The notes: a model not told the origin generated them from the sequence alone. A stretch of DNA of 64,000 nucleotides from CAIXLI01 sp964587125 (GCA_964587125.1 CAZPKC010000001.1:186001-250000), one strand, 5' to 3'. Shown: positions 16,299 through 25,170, counted from the first letter of the stretch. A program made the numbers and translations.

Positions 16299-16778
16299 TT
16301 ATCGCGCCGGAGAGTCTTTCAGATCGAGCGTGTAATCGGGGACGTTGGCGCCGACGTCCTGCTCGCGAAATCCCGCCGATTGGAAATTGCGCGCGGCGCA
16401 ATCGCCGTCCCCGTCGATGCGGAAAGCTTTTTTATCGACGCAAAAAATATATTTTCCGTCCCATTCCATCGGTTTGGCGTCTTTCTGGCCTTCCGTCACC
16501 GCGCGCGCGTAATAATAATAAAAACGCTGCGAGAGGGACTGTGCGTAAACGCGCGCGCATTGGCCCGGCTCGATCAGCCACCAGCCTTCGGACACCCAAT
16601 TATCGGCTTTGTCGTCCGCATCGCCGCGATAGGCGAGCGCGGCTTCGAGCGCGACCGACGTCCTGTTGCAAAAAGACATGGCCGCAAAGGCTTCGCGCGG
16701 ATTGCCTCCCGCGGCACAAACAAAGACGAACAACGCAAGAGCAACAGGAAGGGCGCGGATAAAGGAAGAATATTTCAT
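16299..16778 (-). CDS. Secreted DUF1036 domain protein
   Basis: The product has 159 residues. A signal peptide runs to about residue 32 (SFIRALPVALALFVFVCAAG then REAFA). The mature part begins MSFCNRTSVALEAALAY and carries SEGWWLIEPGQC and YYYYARAV, the pattern of the DUF1036 family, which is small, periplasmic and largely alphaproteobacterial, with conserved cysteines. The family function is not known. It lies just before the candidate sRNA promoter. Confidence 0.85.
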   Translation of the reverse strand: MKYSSFIRALPVALALFVFVCAAGGNPREAFAAMSFCNRTSVALEAALAYRGDADDKADNWVSEGWWLIEPGQCARVYAQSLSQRFYYYYARAVTEGQKDAKPMEWDGKYIFCVDKKAFRIDGDGDCAARNFQSAGFREQDVGANVPDYTLDLKDSPAR

Positions 16779-16852
16779 GACTATTCGACGGATTTCACAG
16801 ATTTAGCGACTCTTTCGATCTATCACATCTCGCCCGCCGAAGCCAAGCCTTG

Positions 16853-18145
16853 CTAATCCGCAAACGGGTCCTTCATCAGGATCGTGTCGTCCCGCTCGGG
16901 GCTCGTCGAAAGCAGAATGACCGGCGTTTCGATTATTTCCTCGATCCGGCGGATGTATTTCAACGCCTGAGCCGGTAAATCCGCCCAGCTCCGCAAGCCG
17001 TGCGTGTTGCAGTTCCATCCTTCGCAGATGTCGTAAACCGGCTCGACCGACGCTTGGGCTTGCTGGCCCGCGGGAAGATAGTCGATTGTTTTGCCGTCGA
17101 GCTTATAGGCGTGGCAAATTTTCAATTCCTTGAAAACGTCGAGGATGTCGAGTTTCGTCAAAGCGATCCCGTCGATCCCTCCCGTTTTGACCGCTTGGCG
17201 CAAGGCGACCGCGTCCAGCCAGCCGCACCGGCGCTTGCGCCCCGTATTAGTGCCGAATTCCTTGCCGCGCGTGCCAAGCGTCTCGCCGTCCTCGCCTTTG
17301 TCCTCGGTCGGGAACGGCCCCGCGCCTACGCGCGTCGTGTATGCCTTGCAGATTCCCACGACGCGGCCCACGGTTTTCGCGCCGATGCCGGAGCCCACAG
17401 CCGCGTTCGCCGCGACCGTATTGCTGGACGTAACGTAAGGGTATGTTCCGTGATCGACGTCGAGCAACGCGCCTTGCGCTCCCTCGAACAGCATCAGCTT
17501 GCCTTGCTTGCGCGCCGCTTCGAGCCGCGACCAGACCACGCCGACGTAAGGCATGATTTGGGACGCGATATCCATGATCTTTTCGTAAAGCCCGTCCGTA
17601 TCGAAATTTTCGACGCCGAAGCCTTTCAGCAAGGCGTTGTGATAATGCAGCAGATAATCGAGCTTCGCGCGCAAAACTTCGGGTTCGCCGAAATCGCAAA
17701 GCCGGATCGCGCGGCGCGCCGCTTTGTCTTCGTAAGCGGGGCCGATGCCGCGTCCCGTCGTGCCGATTTTGGCTTCGCCCCGCGCGGCTTCTCTTGCGCG
17801 GTCGAGCGCGGCGTGAACCGGAAGAATAACAGGGCAATTTTCGGCAATGAGAAGATTTTTCGGCGATATCTCGATGCCTTTTCCCTTAAGCTCCGCGATT
17901 TCGTTCAGCAGATGCCACGGATCGACGACGACGCCGTTGCCGATGACCGAAAGCTTGCCTTTGCGCACGATGCCCGAGGGAAGCAGGCTAAGTTTATAAG
18001 TGACGCCGTCGATGACAAGCGTATGTCCGGCGTTATGCCCGCCCTGATAGCGCACGACGATGTCCGCGCGGTACGAGAGCCAATCGACGATCTTGCCTTT
18101 GCCTTCATCGCCCCATTGGGAGCCCACGACGACGACGTTTTTCAT
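16853..18145 (-). CDS. purA: Adenylosuccinate synthetase
   Basis: The enzyme makes adenylosuccinate from IMP, aspartate and GTP, the first committed step to AMP. The 430-residue protein has the P-loop-like GSQWGDEGKGK (8-18), YQGGHNAGHT (33-42), GTTGRGIGPAYEDK (near 128-141), the RxGAGP loop and the C-terminal GTP-binding region (STSPERDDTI). Full length, high-GC core gene. No operon partner is close; alr lies 177 bp upstream in the same direction. Confidence 0.97.
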   Translation of the reverse strand: MKNVVVVGSQWGDEGKGKIVDWLSYRADIVVRYQGGHNAGHTLVIDGVTYKLSLLPSGIVRKGKLSVIGNGVVVDPWHLLNEIAELKGKGIEISPKNLLIAENCPVILPVHAALDRAREAARGEAKIGTTGRGIGPAYEDKAARRAIRLCDFGEPEVLRAKLDYLLHYHNALLKGFGVENFDTDGLYEKIMDIASQIMPYVGVVWSRLEAARKQGKLMLFEGAQGALLDVDHGTYPYVTSSNTVAANAAVGSGIGAKTVGRVVGICKAYTTRVGAGPFPTEDKGEDGETLGTRGKEFGTNTGRKRRCGWLDAVALRQAVKTGGIDGIALTKLDILDVFKELKICHAYKLDGKTIDYLPAGQQAQASVEPVYDICEGWNCNTHGLRSWADLPAQALKYIRRIEEIIETPVILLSTSPERDDTILMKDPFAD

Positions 18146-18260
18146 AATATTACCGGCAGTTCAGGCGCTTCGGGGCAAGGCATCCCGCGAGCACCGATTC
18201 ATCACCCGCCTTGCAGCTTTTTCTAGCCGAAAAGAAACGAAAAGGAAAAGAAAAAAACAC

Positions 18261-18288
18261 CGTCATTCCCGCGAAAGCGGGAATCCAG
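18261..18288. repeat. REP-type palindromic element
   Basis: CGTCATTCCCGCGAAAGCGG continues into GAATCCAG, with stem ATTCCCGC/GCGGGAAT. It lies in the purA-alr spacer and belongs to the same family as the elements near 0.2, 8.88 and 38.66 kb. Confidence 0.8.
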
Positions 18289-18322
18289 CGCCGCGTGTCT
18301 GGACGGTAAGAGTCTTAGGCTT

Positions 18323-19456
18323 TTATCTTGCCCGCGCCGCAACGCGAACCAGCGTTTCTTCTTCCTCGGCTTCTGCGGCTTTCCACACGAACCTGACGCG
18401 GTTCTGGATGCCCGTCAGAAGATCGTACGACACGCGGTCGCTAAAGGCCGACAGTTCTTCGATCGGAAGGTCCTCGCCCCATAACGTGACTTTGTCGCCG
18501 ACGACGGCGTCGGCGCAGGGGCGCAAATCGACCGCAGCCATGTCCATCGCGACGCGTCCGACCAAGGGGCAGCGTTCGCCGTCGACCAGAACGACGGCGC
18601 CCGGCCTTACGATGCGCGGAAAGCCGTCGCCGTAGCCGACCGACGCGATGCCCACCGGCATGTCTTCGGGGCAGGTAAAGGCCGCGCCGTAGCCGACGTT
18701 GTCGCCGCGCCTGAATTTCTGGACCGCGATAAGCTCGGTCCGGAAGTTCATGACCGGTTTGAGCCCCAGCGATTCCGCCGACCGTCCTTCCAAAGGCGAC
18801 GCGCCATAAAGCGCGAGGCCCGGGCGAATCCAGTCATACTGCATCTCGGGAAAAGCGAAGGCCGCGGCGGAATTACAGAAGCTTTTTTGGCCGGGCTTAT
18901 CTTTAATAAATTTTTGGAACGCGGCGATTTGCTTTTGGTTTATCGGTTTTTCGGGTTCGTCGGCGCAGGCAAAGTGCGACATGATTCCGACGGGTTGATG
19001 CACCGAGGAACTTTCCGATAAAATTCGAAACGCCTGCGCTTCCGTTTCGGGGGAAAATCCGAGACGTCCCATCCCCGTGTCGATTTTAAGCCACGCGTGA
19101 ATTTTCGACGGAAGTTTCGCTTGTTTCAGCCACTCGACCTGATGATCGCTGTGAAAGACGACGGAAAATCCCTGTTCGGAAGCCAAGGCCAGTTCTTCCG
19201 GCGCGAAAACGCCTTCGATCAGCGTGATCGGCGTTTGGACTTTGGCTTGGCGCAACGCTATCGCCTCGTCGATGCAGGCCACGCCCAAGGCGTCAACGGA
19301 ACCTTCCAATCTTTGCGAAACAGAACGGATCCCGTGCCCATAGCCGTTGGCTTTGACCATCGCCATGACTTTGGCTCTCGGCGCTCGAGCTTTGATCGTC
19401 TCAAGGTTATGAAGCAGGTTCGCCGTCGAAAGCGTGCAAAGTGTTTTCCGTGCCAT
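18323..19456 (-). CDS. alr: Alanine racemase
   Basis: This PLP enzyme makes D-alanine for peptidoglycan. The 377-residue product carries the PLP-lysine motif VKANGYGHG (K35), the conserved IDTGMGRLG and HFACADEP segments, and the second catalytic site near VGYGAAF (Tyr). Length is normal. It is transcribed toward purA. Confidence 0.95.
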   Translation of the reverse strand: MARKTLCTLSTANLLHNLETIKARAPRAKVMAMVKANGYGHGIRSVSQRLEGSVDALGVACIDEAIALRQAKVQTPITLIEGVFAPEELALASEQGFSVVFHSDHQVEWLKQAKLPSKIHAWLKIDTGMGRLGFSPETEAQAFRILSESSSVHQPVGIMSHFACADEPEKPINQKQIAAFQKFIKDKPGQKSFCNSAAAFAFPEMQYDWIRPGLALYGASPLEGRSAESLGLKPVMNFRTELIAVQKFRRGDNVGYGAAFTCPEDMPVGIASVGYGDGFPRIVRPGAVVLVDGERCPLVGRVAMDMAAVDLRPCADAVVGDKVTLWGEDLPIEELSAFSDRVSYDLLTGIQNRVRFVWKAAEAEEEETLVRVAARAR

Positions 19457-19623
19457 CTATTCAAAGTCCCTGCATAAATAAGTAGATCAATCCTGTTGAG
19501 AGCCTTTTGCAAGGTGTAGGCCAACGGATTGATACTTAAGCCCTATTATGACGCACATGCGAACGCATGCACTAATATGTTGATAGGTATACGATATTCC
19601 ACGGAAAAGGCAATGTTTTTGCG

Positions 19624-19643
19624 AACCCCGAACTTAAGGGGTT
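19624..19643 (-). terminator. Possible terminator of the ymdB-like gene
   Basis: AACCCC (minus strand) pairs with GGGGTT across an 8-nt loop, 12 bp past the stop codon of the phosphoesterase gene. A run of A and C follows rather than a U-tract, so the call is weak. The rest of the 198-bp gap to alr shows nothing clear. Confidence 0.3.
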
Positions 19644-19654
19644 AAAGGCTTGGA

Positions 19655-20470
19655 TTATCCCAATTCCGTCTGGCTCAAAATGCCGCCGACGCGCACAGGC
19701 TCGATCTTCACAGCCAGTCCCGTCGCGTCGTCCGTCGTCACCGCCACGCCGCAAACCGTCGCGGGCCCTTCGGCGGGAGACTTGCGTTCGGGCGGCGGCG
19801 TTTGGCGCGTGAATCGCCAAATGGCGGTGTCTTTTTTTATACCGACGACGCTGTCGTAATCGCCGCACATGCCCGCGTCGGACATATAGGCCGTCCCGCG
19901 AGGCAAAATATGCTCATCCGAGGTGGGAATATGCGTGTGCGTGCCGATGACCGCGCTGACGCGTCCGTCGAAAACGTGCGCGAAGGCCATTTTTTCGGAT
20001 GTCGCCTCGCCGTGAAGATCGACGAAAATTTGCAAGTTTCCGGAAAGTTTGCGCGCACCCAAAAATTTTTCCATCGCGGCGAAGGGATCGTCGAGCGACG
20101 GTTCGACAAACAACCGCGTCATCGCGTTGACGATCAAAAGCTTGCGCCCGCCGAGCGCGGAAAGCGGATAAAAACCGCTTCCCGGGGTCCCTTCGGGATA
20201 ATTCAAGGGCCGAACGATGCGGGGTTCGCGATCGATCGAGGTCAAAAGTTCCTTTTGCTTCCACGCGTGATTGCCCAAAGTCAGGCAGGAAACGCCCTGA
20301 GCCAGAAATTCTTCCGCCATTTTCATCGTGACGCCAAGGCCGCCCGCCGCGTTTTCGGCATTGACAATGATCGCGTCCGGCTTGAAGCGTTCTTTAAGTT
20401 TCGGCAAATGCTGCGCCAGCCCTTCGCGCCCGCTGCGCCCCACGACATCGCCAAAAAACAAAATAATCAT
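19655..20470 (-). CDS. YmdB-like metallophosphoesterase (TIGR00282 family)
   Basis: The product has 271 residues from ATG 20470. Metal-binding motifs are in order: FFGDVVGR (5-12), NAENAAGG (40-47), LGNHAWK (68-74), VDLHGEATSEK and GTHTHIPTSD. Members are cytosolic calcineurin-like phosphodiesterases that hydrolyse 2',3'-cyclic nucleotides in tested cases (Bacillus YmdB). The 3' end of the upstream gene at 20467 overlaps its start by 4 bp, so the two genes are probably co-translated. Confidence 0.88.
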   Translation of the reverse strand: MIILFFGDVVGRSGREGLAQHLPKLKERFKPDAIIVNAENAAGGLGVTMKMAEEFLAQGVSCLTLGNHAWKQKELLTSIDREPRIVRPLNYPEGTPGSGFYPLSALGGRKLLIVNAMTRLFVEPSLDDPFAAMEKFLGARKLSGNLQIFVDLHGEATSEKMAFAHVFDGRVSAVIGTHTHIPTSDEHILPRGTAYMSDAGMCGDYDSVVGIKKDTAIWRFTRQTPPPERKSPAEGPATVCGVAVTTDDATGLAVKIEPVRVGGILSQTELG

Positions 20471-21591
20471 CGAATGCCTCCCTCGGACGGGGGGCACAGC
20501 CCGTCGCCGAATAACGCGGACATGCCGCACGCCGAACCGAACAAGGTTACCGCGTCATTCGCGCCCTCCCTGGTCTTGGCGAAAATTTGGGTGCGCTCGG
20601 CGACGTCGCCGTAGAGCGTATGCAGGTACAGCCGGTAATTTTCGGCGCGCGACGCGCTGTCCGCGCCTTGCATCAGCGCCGCGCATGTGGTGTCGAGGAA
20701 CGTATTAGGGTTTTTCCCCTCCGCGCTCAGATAGGTTATCGACCGCGTGGCGTAATCTTCCTTGGCGGCGTTCGCGCCCGCGCGACGCCCATAGGCGTTC
20801 AGTTTTTCGAGGCCATAAGGATAGTCGTTAACGGAAGGGCACGCCGACGCGTCGGGAAGGCCGAAGCCGTTTTTGCCTCCCAGAGGGCGCGAAGCCGTCA
20901 GATAAAGATAAGACGACGGCGACGCGAGGACATAGCGCAAGCCGATGTTTTGCCTGCTCACGGCGCCGTACGCGGCGGAAAACGCGGCATATCGCTGAAT
21001 GAAATTCGCGCCCGCGCCGAATCCCGCGATGACGATTTCCTTCAAATCCGGAAAAGCGTTGCGGTCGGACAAATACATCAAAAGCAAATCCATAACCGTG
21101 AAGGAACTGACGCTTTTCGTCGACGGAACCGGCATGGAATCGTCGCCCGAACTCCATCCCAAGACCTGCCACGCGGCGAAGCCCCGGCCTCTGTCGGGAA
21201 GATAATCGGCAAAACGAACGATGTCGGAGGGAAGCAAAAATTGCGGCGCAAGAATAATCGTCGCCGCGTTCTGGCTTCCGGCCAAAGCCGAAATGACGGC
21301 CAGCGCGGCGTTCGCGTCGCGGGATTCGTCATGAACGACCACGATCGCGCGCGTCAGGCCCGCATGAATCCCTTCGAGCGGGTGATTGGCGGCAAGAGGA
21401 ACCAGTTGCGGTTCGGCGTCGGCAGGCGCATCGAACGGCAGCACGGGAAAATAGGCGGTCGCGGGAACGGTCTCGTCCGCGCGCGCAGAGCCGGAGACAC
21501 CGAGCGGCGGCCCGACGAAGAAAAAAAACGTTAGAAGAAGAAAAATACGCATGAAGGAAACATTTAAAGGACTTTTTGCGGGATTCGGCAA
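20467..21591 (-). CDS. Secreted alpha/beta-hydrolase-like protein
   Basis: The product has 374 residues from TTG 21591 (GGAGAG 6 bp upstream); an ATG at 21552 gives the signal peptide MRIFLLLTFFFFVGPPLGV directly. The mature part has an alpha/beta-hydrolase plan: a strand with VVVHDESRDANAA, then EIVIAGFGAGANF in the position of the nucleophile elbow (GFGAG, so no classical Ser) and a late region RYVLASPSSYLY. The nucleophile is not obvious, so enzyme function is uncertain. It overlaps the ymdB-like gene by 4 bp and starts 61 bp from the divergent CCA enzyme. Confidence 0.65.
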   Translation of the reverse strand: MPNPAKSPLNVSFMRIFLLLTFFFFVGPPLGVSGSARADETVPATAYFPVLPFDAPADAEPQLVPLAANHPLEGIHAGLTRAIVVVHDESRDANAALAVISALAGSQNAATIILAPQFLLPSDIVRFADYLPDRGRGFAAWQVLGWSSGDDSMPVPSTKSVSSFTVMDLLLMYLSDRNAFPDLKEIVIAGFGAGANFIQRYAAFSAAYGAVSRQNIGLRYVLASPSSYLYLTASRPLGGKNGFGLPDASACPSVNDYPYGLEKLNAYGRRAGANAAKEDYATRSITYLSAEGKNPNTFLDTTCAALMQGADSASRAENYRLYLHTLYGDVAERTQIFAKTREGANDAVTLFGSACGMSALFGDGLCPPSEGGIR

Positions 21592-21635
21592 GAAATCTCT
21601 CCGAACTCTTGCTTTTCTCCCTGTTCTTGCGAAGA

Positions 21636-22850
21636 ATGCTCGGCATGACGAGCGTTCTCGATAAGAATCAACAAGCGAAAATCCTGACCCCGGACGCGCG
21701 GCGATTGATGTCGGCTTTGGGCGGACAGGCGCGCGTGGTGGGCGGAGCGGTGCGCGACGTTCTTTTGGGGCGCGCCGTCGGCGATATCGATCTGGCCTCG
21801 GCCTTGCCGCCCGAACGCGTGATGGAAATTCTGGGAACGGCGGGAATCAAAACCGCGCCGACCGGATTTGCTCACGGCACGGTCACGGCCATCATCGATC
21901 ATAAAGGCTATGAAATCACGACGCTGCGGCGCGACGTGCAGACCGACGGACGCCACGCCGAAGTCGCCTTTACCGGCGATTGGCGGGAAGACGCCGCGCG
22001 GCGCGATTTCACGCTTAACGCGCTTTACGTCGATGCGGACGGAAATTTGTACGATTATTTCGGCGGCGCGGAGGACGCGAAAGAAGGGCGCGTGAAATTT
22101 ATCGGCGATGCGCGCGCGCGCATCCGCGAAGACGTTCTGCGCATTTTGCGTTTTTTCCGGTTCACCGCGTTTTTCGGAAAAGGCGACGCGGATAAGGAAG
22201 CCCTCGCCGCTTGCCGCGAATTGGCCGGGCTTATTCCGAAACTTTCCGCCGAACGCATCGCCCGCGAGTTCATAAAATTAGCGTCGGCGGAAAATCCCCT
22301 CCCTGCCCTGCGTTTGATGAAAGACGGCGGCGTTTTGGATTCTTTCTTGCCGGAAGCCGCGGATTTATCCCGCCTGCGCGCTTTGCTTGAAACGGAGAAA
22401 AAACAAAACGCCGCGCCGGATGCTTTGATCCGGTTTGCCGCCCTGCTGCCGGAGGACGAAAATATCGCCGCAGCCGTTTCCGCGCGGCTTAAGCTTTCGA
22501 ACCGCGACGCCGAAACGCTTCGCGTCCTCGCCGAATTGCCGGATGTCTTACGCGGCAATCTCGCCCCCAAAGTTTTGCGCCCCATCCTATACCGATACGG
22601 GGCGGATTATTGCCGCGCCGCCGCGTTTTTGACCGGAAAAGACATAACCGAAGCCCTCGCCGCGATCGCCGCGTGGGACTCTCCCGTTTTTCCCGTCAAG
22701 GGCGAAGACATCGTCAAGCTTGGGATTCCTGCAGGTCCGCGCGTCGGGGAAATCCTCCGCGCCGTCGAAAAAGAGTGGATCGACGGCGGTTTTAAAGCCG
22801 ACAAAGCCGCGTGCTTGGCGCGCGCCAAGGAATATGGGAAAAATCCTTGA
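21636..22850 (+). CDS. cca: CCA tRNA nucleotidyltransferase
   Basis: The enzyme adds CCA to tRNA 3' ends. Numbered from ATG 21636, the 404-residue product has GGAVRD at 36-41, the catalytic DxD at 50-52 (GDIDLA), RRDFTLNALY and the ERIAREF motif, which fits class II enzymes of alphaproteobacteria. ATG 21645 would give a start three codons later; no strong Shine-Dalgarno decides between them. The open frame continues upstream to 21576, which overlaps the divergent gene and is unlikely to be the start. The next gene lies 61 bp downstream. Confidence 0.92.
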   Translation: MLGMTSVLDKNQQAKILTPDARRLMSALGGQARVVGGAVRDVLLGRAVGDIDLASALPPERVMEILGTAGIKTAPTGFAHGTVTAIIDHKGYEITTLRRDVQTDGRHAEVAFTGDWREDAARRDFTLNALYVDADGNLYDYFGGAEDAKEGRVKFIGDARARIREDVLRILRFFRFTAFFGKGDADKEALAACRELAGLIPKLSAERIAREFIKLASAENPLPALRLMKDGGVLDSFLPEAADLSRLRALLETEKKQNAAPDALIRFAALLPEDENIAAAVSARLKLSNRDAETLRVLAELPDVLRGNLAPKVLRPILYRYGADYCRAAAFLTGKDITEALAAIAAWDSPVFPVKGEDIVKLGIPAGPRVGEILRAVEKEWIDGGFKADKAACLARAKEYGKNP

Positions 22851-22911
22851 CCTAACCTTAAAGTTGGGATAAATCATAAGTCCTCGATTGTCATTCATAT
22901 GGAGGATTCAT

Positions 22912-23454
22912 ATGGCTTCCCGTTCGCGCCGCCGCCCCGTTTCGACCGACAAAAGATTCCGCAAAATTTACGGCAAAGGCGATCACGGAACGCCCGAACG
23001 CTGGCAGCATTCGGGCTGCACGTTCGAGCTGACCGACCGCGCGGGCATTTTGGCCGCGCGCGCAACGGAAGAGCATATTCTCGATATTTTGGGATTGAAG
23101 CTTCTGCTCAACGCATTGCAAATCGAAGCGGGAATGAAATTCAAGGCCGATTACCACGCGGCGGCAATCGCAGCGCACGTTACCGGAAGTTATTCCGGTC
23201 TTTCGAGCGCGCGGGATTTTTTCCGCGCCGAACGCGAACGCACGGACGCCGAAGAAGCGGCCTACCGCCGGTGGAGGGCCGCCGTGCGCGAATTGGGCCT
23301 GCGCCACGGCACGGCGGTCATTTCCGTCGTCTGCCACGACGAAGCTCCCCTGCCCCGCGACCTGGCCGCCTTGCAAGACGGCCTCGATAAATTGGCGGCG
23401 TGGTACGGGATGGGAAAAAACTCAAACGCCCATTCCACACAAAGGAAAGGTTAG
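22912..23454 (+). CDS. Hypothetical protein
   Basis: The product has 180 residues from ATG 22912, chosen for the strong Shine-Dalgarno GGAGG 7 bp upstream. It begins with a basic stretch (MASRSRRRPVSTDKRFRKIYG) and then helical sequence rich in Arg/Glu/Ala (SSARDFFRAERERTDAEEAAYRRWRAAVRELGLRHG). TERATEEH-type composition and a LPRDLAALQDGLDKLAAWYG C-terminus suggest an alpha-helical DNA- or RNA-associated protein. The family is not recognised, but it is high GC and codon-biased like core genes. Confidence 0.6.
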   Translation: MASRSRRRPVSTDKRFRKIYGKGDHGTPERWQHSGCTFELTDRAGILAARATEEHILDILGLKLLLNALQIEAGMKFKADYHAAAIAAHVTGSYSGLSSARDFFRAERERTDAEEAAYRRWRAAVRELGLRHGTAVISVVCHDEAPLPRDLAALQDGLDKLAAWYGMGKNSNAHSTQRKG

Positions 23455-23468
23455 ACCGCCCCCTCTTT

Positions 23469-23527
23469 CGTCATTCCGCAAAAGTTTCTTTCGCTGCGCG
23501 AAGAGAAACTTTATGCGGAATCCGATT
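23469..23527. repeat. Hairpin repeat element, copy 1
   Basis: The framework CGTCATTCCGCAAAAG and CTTTATGCGGAATCCGATT brackets a self-complementary core AGTTTCTTTCGC/GCGAAGAGAAACT. A second copy with the same outer framework but a different self-complementary core lies at 24444-24506. Confidence 0.7.
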
Positions 23528-23585
23528 TGGTTTTCTTTTTGTCGCCTCTTTACATCCGCGCGCAAAAAAGTAAGAATGCGCGAGC

Positions 23586-24017
23586 ATGTTTTCCCGCCGC
23601 ATCTTTATCCTCATCGCCGTTTTCGTTTCCGCCGCGCTGCTTTCCGGCTGCGCGGACAGCCTTCGCCGCGACGACGACGCGGCAAAAGCCAAAACGCGCA
23701 TGATCGGCATGTCGCGCGTCGAAGTTCTCTCCTGCATGGGCCCACCCAAGAAAAAAGCGCACGAGGACACAGTCGAAGTCTGGTCCTATCTTTCGACCGA
23801 CGACACGGGCACTTCCAGAGGAAACGGCTATAAGCCGACCCCCTTAAATTTTTGGGGAAGTTCGCATGAAAAAAGCTTTTGCACCGTCAACGTCGTGATG
23901 AAAGACGGAGTCGTGACGGCGATCCATTACCTCGGCCCGACAAAAACGAGTTTTTATAACGACAATGACCAATGCGGCTTCGCCGTCGCCGCCTGCGTCG
24001 AACACGGCGCGGAGTAA
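23586..24017 (+). CDS. Putative lipoprotein, SmpA/OmlA-like
   Basis: The product has 143 residues with a type II signal peptide (RRIFILIAVFVSAALLSGC, lipobox LLSGC, lipidated C22). The mature part contains RMIGMSRVEVLSCMGPPKKK, a pattern seen in SmpA/OmlA-type lipoproteins (GMSRxxVxxxxGxP), followed by a strand-rich domain with VNVVMKDGVVTAIHYLG. It is probably anchored in the outer membrane facing the periplasm. Whether it serves the BAM complex is not shown here. Confidence 0.7.
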   Translation: MFSRRIFILIAVFVSAALLSGCADSLRRDDDAAKAKTRMIGMSRVEVLSCMGPPKKKAHEDTVEVWSYLSTDDTGTSRGNGYKPTPLNFWGSSHEKSFCTVNVVMKDGVVTAIHYLGPTKTSFYNDNDQCGFAVAACVEHGAE

Positions 24018-24254
24018 TCAGGCCAAGACGTCCACCAAACTTCCCCTCGGCAATTTCGCCGTGGAAGAGCCGCCGTTTTTCGAGGCCTGCGGCACGGCGA
24101 AAACTTTCACCGGCGCGACGGCGTTCGACGACCGTTGCTGCGTTTGCTGAACGGCCGTCAGCACCTGCGTGCTGCGCAAACTGTTCGTCTGCAACGCCGT
24201 CTGAGCGCGCTGGGTCGATGGAAGGGATGTGGAGCTTCCGATAGAGTCAATCAT
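24018..24254 (-). CDS. Small Ser/Thr/Gln-rich hypothetical protein
   Basis: The product has 78 residues, with Shine-Dalgarno GAGAGG before ATG 24254. Sequence MIDSIGSSTSLPSTQRAQTA and then STQVLTAVQQTQQRSSNA is low-complexity, helical and lacks Cys and Trp. Composition resembles small flagellum/motility-associated YjfB-like proteins, but no diagnostic motif was found. It is convergent with the lipoprotein gene. Confidence 0.5.
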   Translation of the reverse strand: MIDSIGSSTSLPSTQRAQTALQTNSLRSTQVLTAVQQTQQRSSNAVAPVKVFAVPQASKNGGSSTAKLPRGSLVDVLA

Positions 24255-24443
24255 GGGTCGTCCTCTCGATCTCTCTTTTTAAAGAGGTACCCTGTCCTAG
24301 GCTCTTGGTGAACGCGATCATCCTAATCACGTTTATTCGCGATATGCGCGGAAGCGAAAACGCTTCAAGCCGAATCAATCGCTTATCTGGTTAAAAAAGC
24401 TAGTCCAACGAGTCGCCTTTGTCAAAAAAAGGGATAATATCGT

Positions 24444-24506
24444 CGTCATCCCGCAAAAGCCGCCTTTTTGCACTCGCAAAAAGGCGGCTTTATGCGGAAT
24501 CCGATT
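24444..24506. repeat. Hairpin repeat element, copy 2
   Basis: Shares the outer frame CGTCAT(T/C)CCGCAAAAG and CTTTATGCGGAATCCGATT with copy 1 at 23469-23527. The core is different but again self-complementary: AGCCGCCTTTTTG and CAAAAAGGCGGCT around CACTCG. It lies in the 562-bp gap between two genes; the rest of the gap up to 24668 shows no gene I can support. Confidence 0.7.
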
Positions 24507-24668
24507 GTTTTTCTTACATAAAAACATTAAAAGGGAAAAATCTCATTTATTTTATCATTTTGTGTGATTTTTCCCTTGACTCGCCCTTTCGAAAGGCGTA
24601 TTGACACTCCCACGGCGCATTGTATCCCGACTTCGCCAAGCAAGCCAAAATAAAACTCCCCGAACAAT

Positions 24669-24813
24669 AGACCTCTTGCATAACCCGCTCGGACGAGGGG
24701 AATGCGAGAAGCGAGGAGCGCAGGACCGCAAGCGTACTCCAACGTACGTGCGGATCCGAGCACCGAAGCGACAAAGCAGTCACCCGTCCGAGTTAGGGTT
24801 AGGCAAGGGGTCT
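24669..24813. mobile_element. MITE-like element with terminal inverted repeats
   Basis: The left end AGACCTCTTGCATAACCC, followed by CTCGGAC (24669-24694), is the near-perfect complement of the right end GTCCGAG, then GGGTTAGGCAAGGGGTCT (24786-24813). The complement of the right end reads AGACCCCTTGCCTAACCC. The element is 145 bp, has no transposase, and is flanked by TA on the left and A-rich sequence on the right, so a TA target duplication is possible but not proven. The right end supplies AAGGGG as the Shine-Dalgarno for the terS-like ATG at 24817. Confidence 0.65.
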
Positions 24814-24816
24814 AAA

Positions 24817-25170
24817 ATGACCGAAAACGAAAACCCTCTGGCTGACGAAGCCGTAGACACGCTGCATGGCCTGATGAAGGACAGCGAAAGCGATTCGGAC
24901 AAGATCAGGGCCGCGAAAATCCTTCTCGACCGCGCTGCGCCGAAAGAAGACGATGAAGCAAAAAAACACGAAGCTGAAGAACGTGACGCTGCGTTTACAG
25001 AGGCGTATGGACTCCTTACGGAACTTGCCCGCTACAAATATGCATTCCATCGCCTCCAGAATGCGCTGGCTGAAGCAAGCAAGGCCCCAGCAGCTGACCC
25101 CGCCCGGCAATTGGCGGATTTGGCTGATTTTGGCTGGGCGCGGCTGGGGGAAGACGAGAACGGGGGCTGA
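24817..25170 (+). CDS. Terminase small subunit-like protein
   Basis: The product has 117 residues. The N-terminus (ENPLADEAVDTLHGLMKDSES, then DSDKIRAAKILLDRAAP) has the helix pattern of HK97/GTA-type terminase small subunits. It is a GTA orfg1-like gene in context: it overlaps the large-subunit frame by 164 bp, the usual arrangement of orfg1-orfg2. Its Shine-Dalgarno lies in the MITE. Small subunits are divergent, so this rests mainly on position. Confidence 0.5.
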   Translation: MTENENPLADEAVDTLHGLMKDSESDSDKIRAAKILLDRAAPKEDDEAKKHEAEERDAAFTEAYGLLTELARYKYAFHRLQNALAEASKAPAADPARQLADLADFGWARLGEDENGG

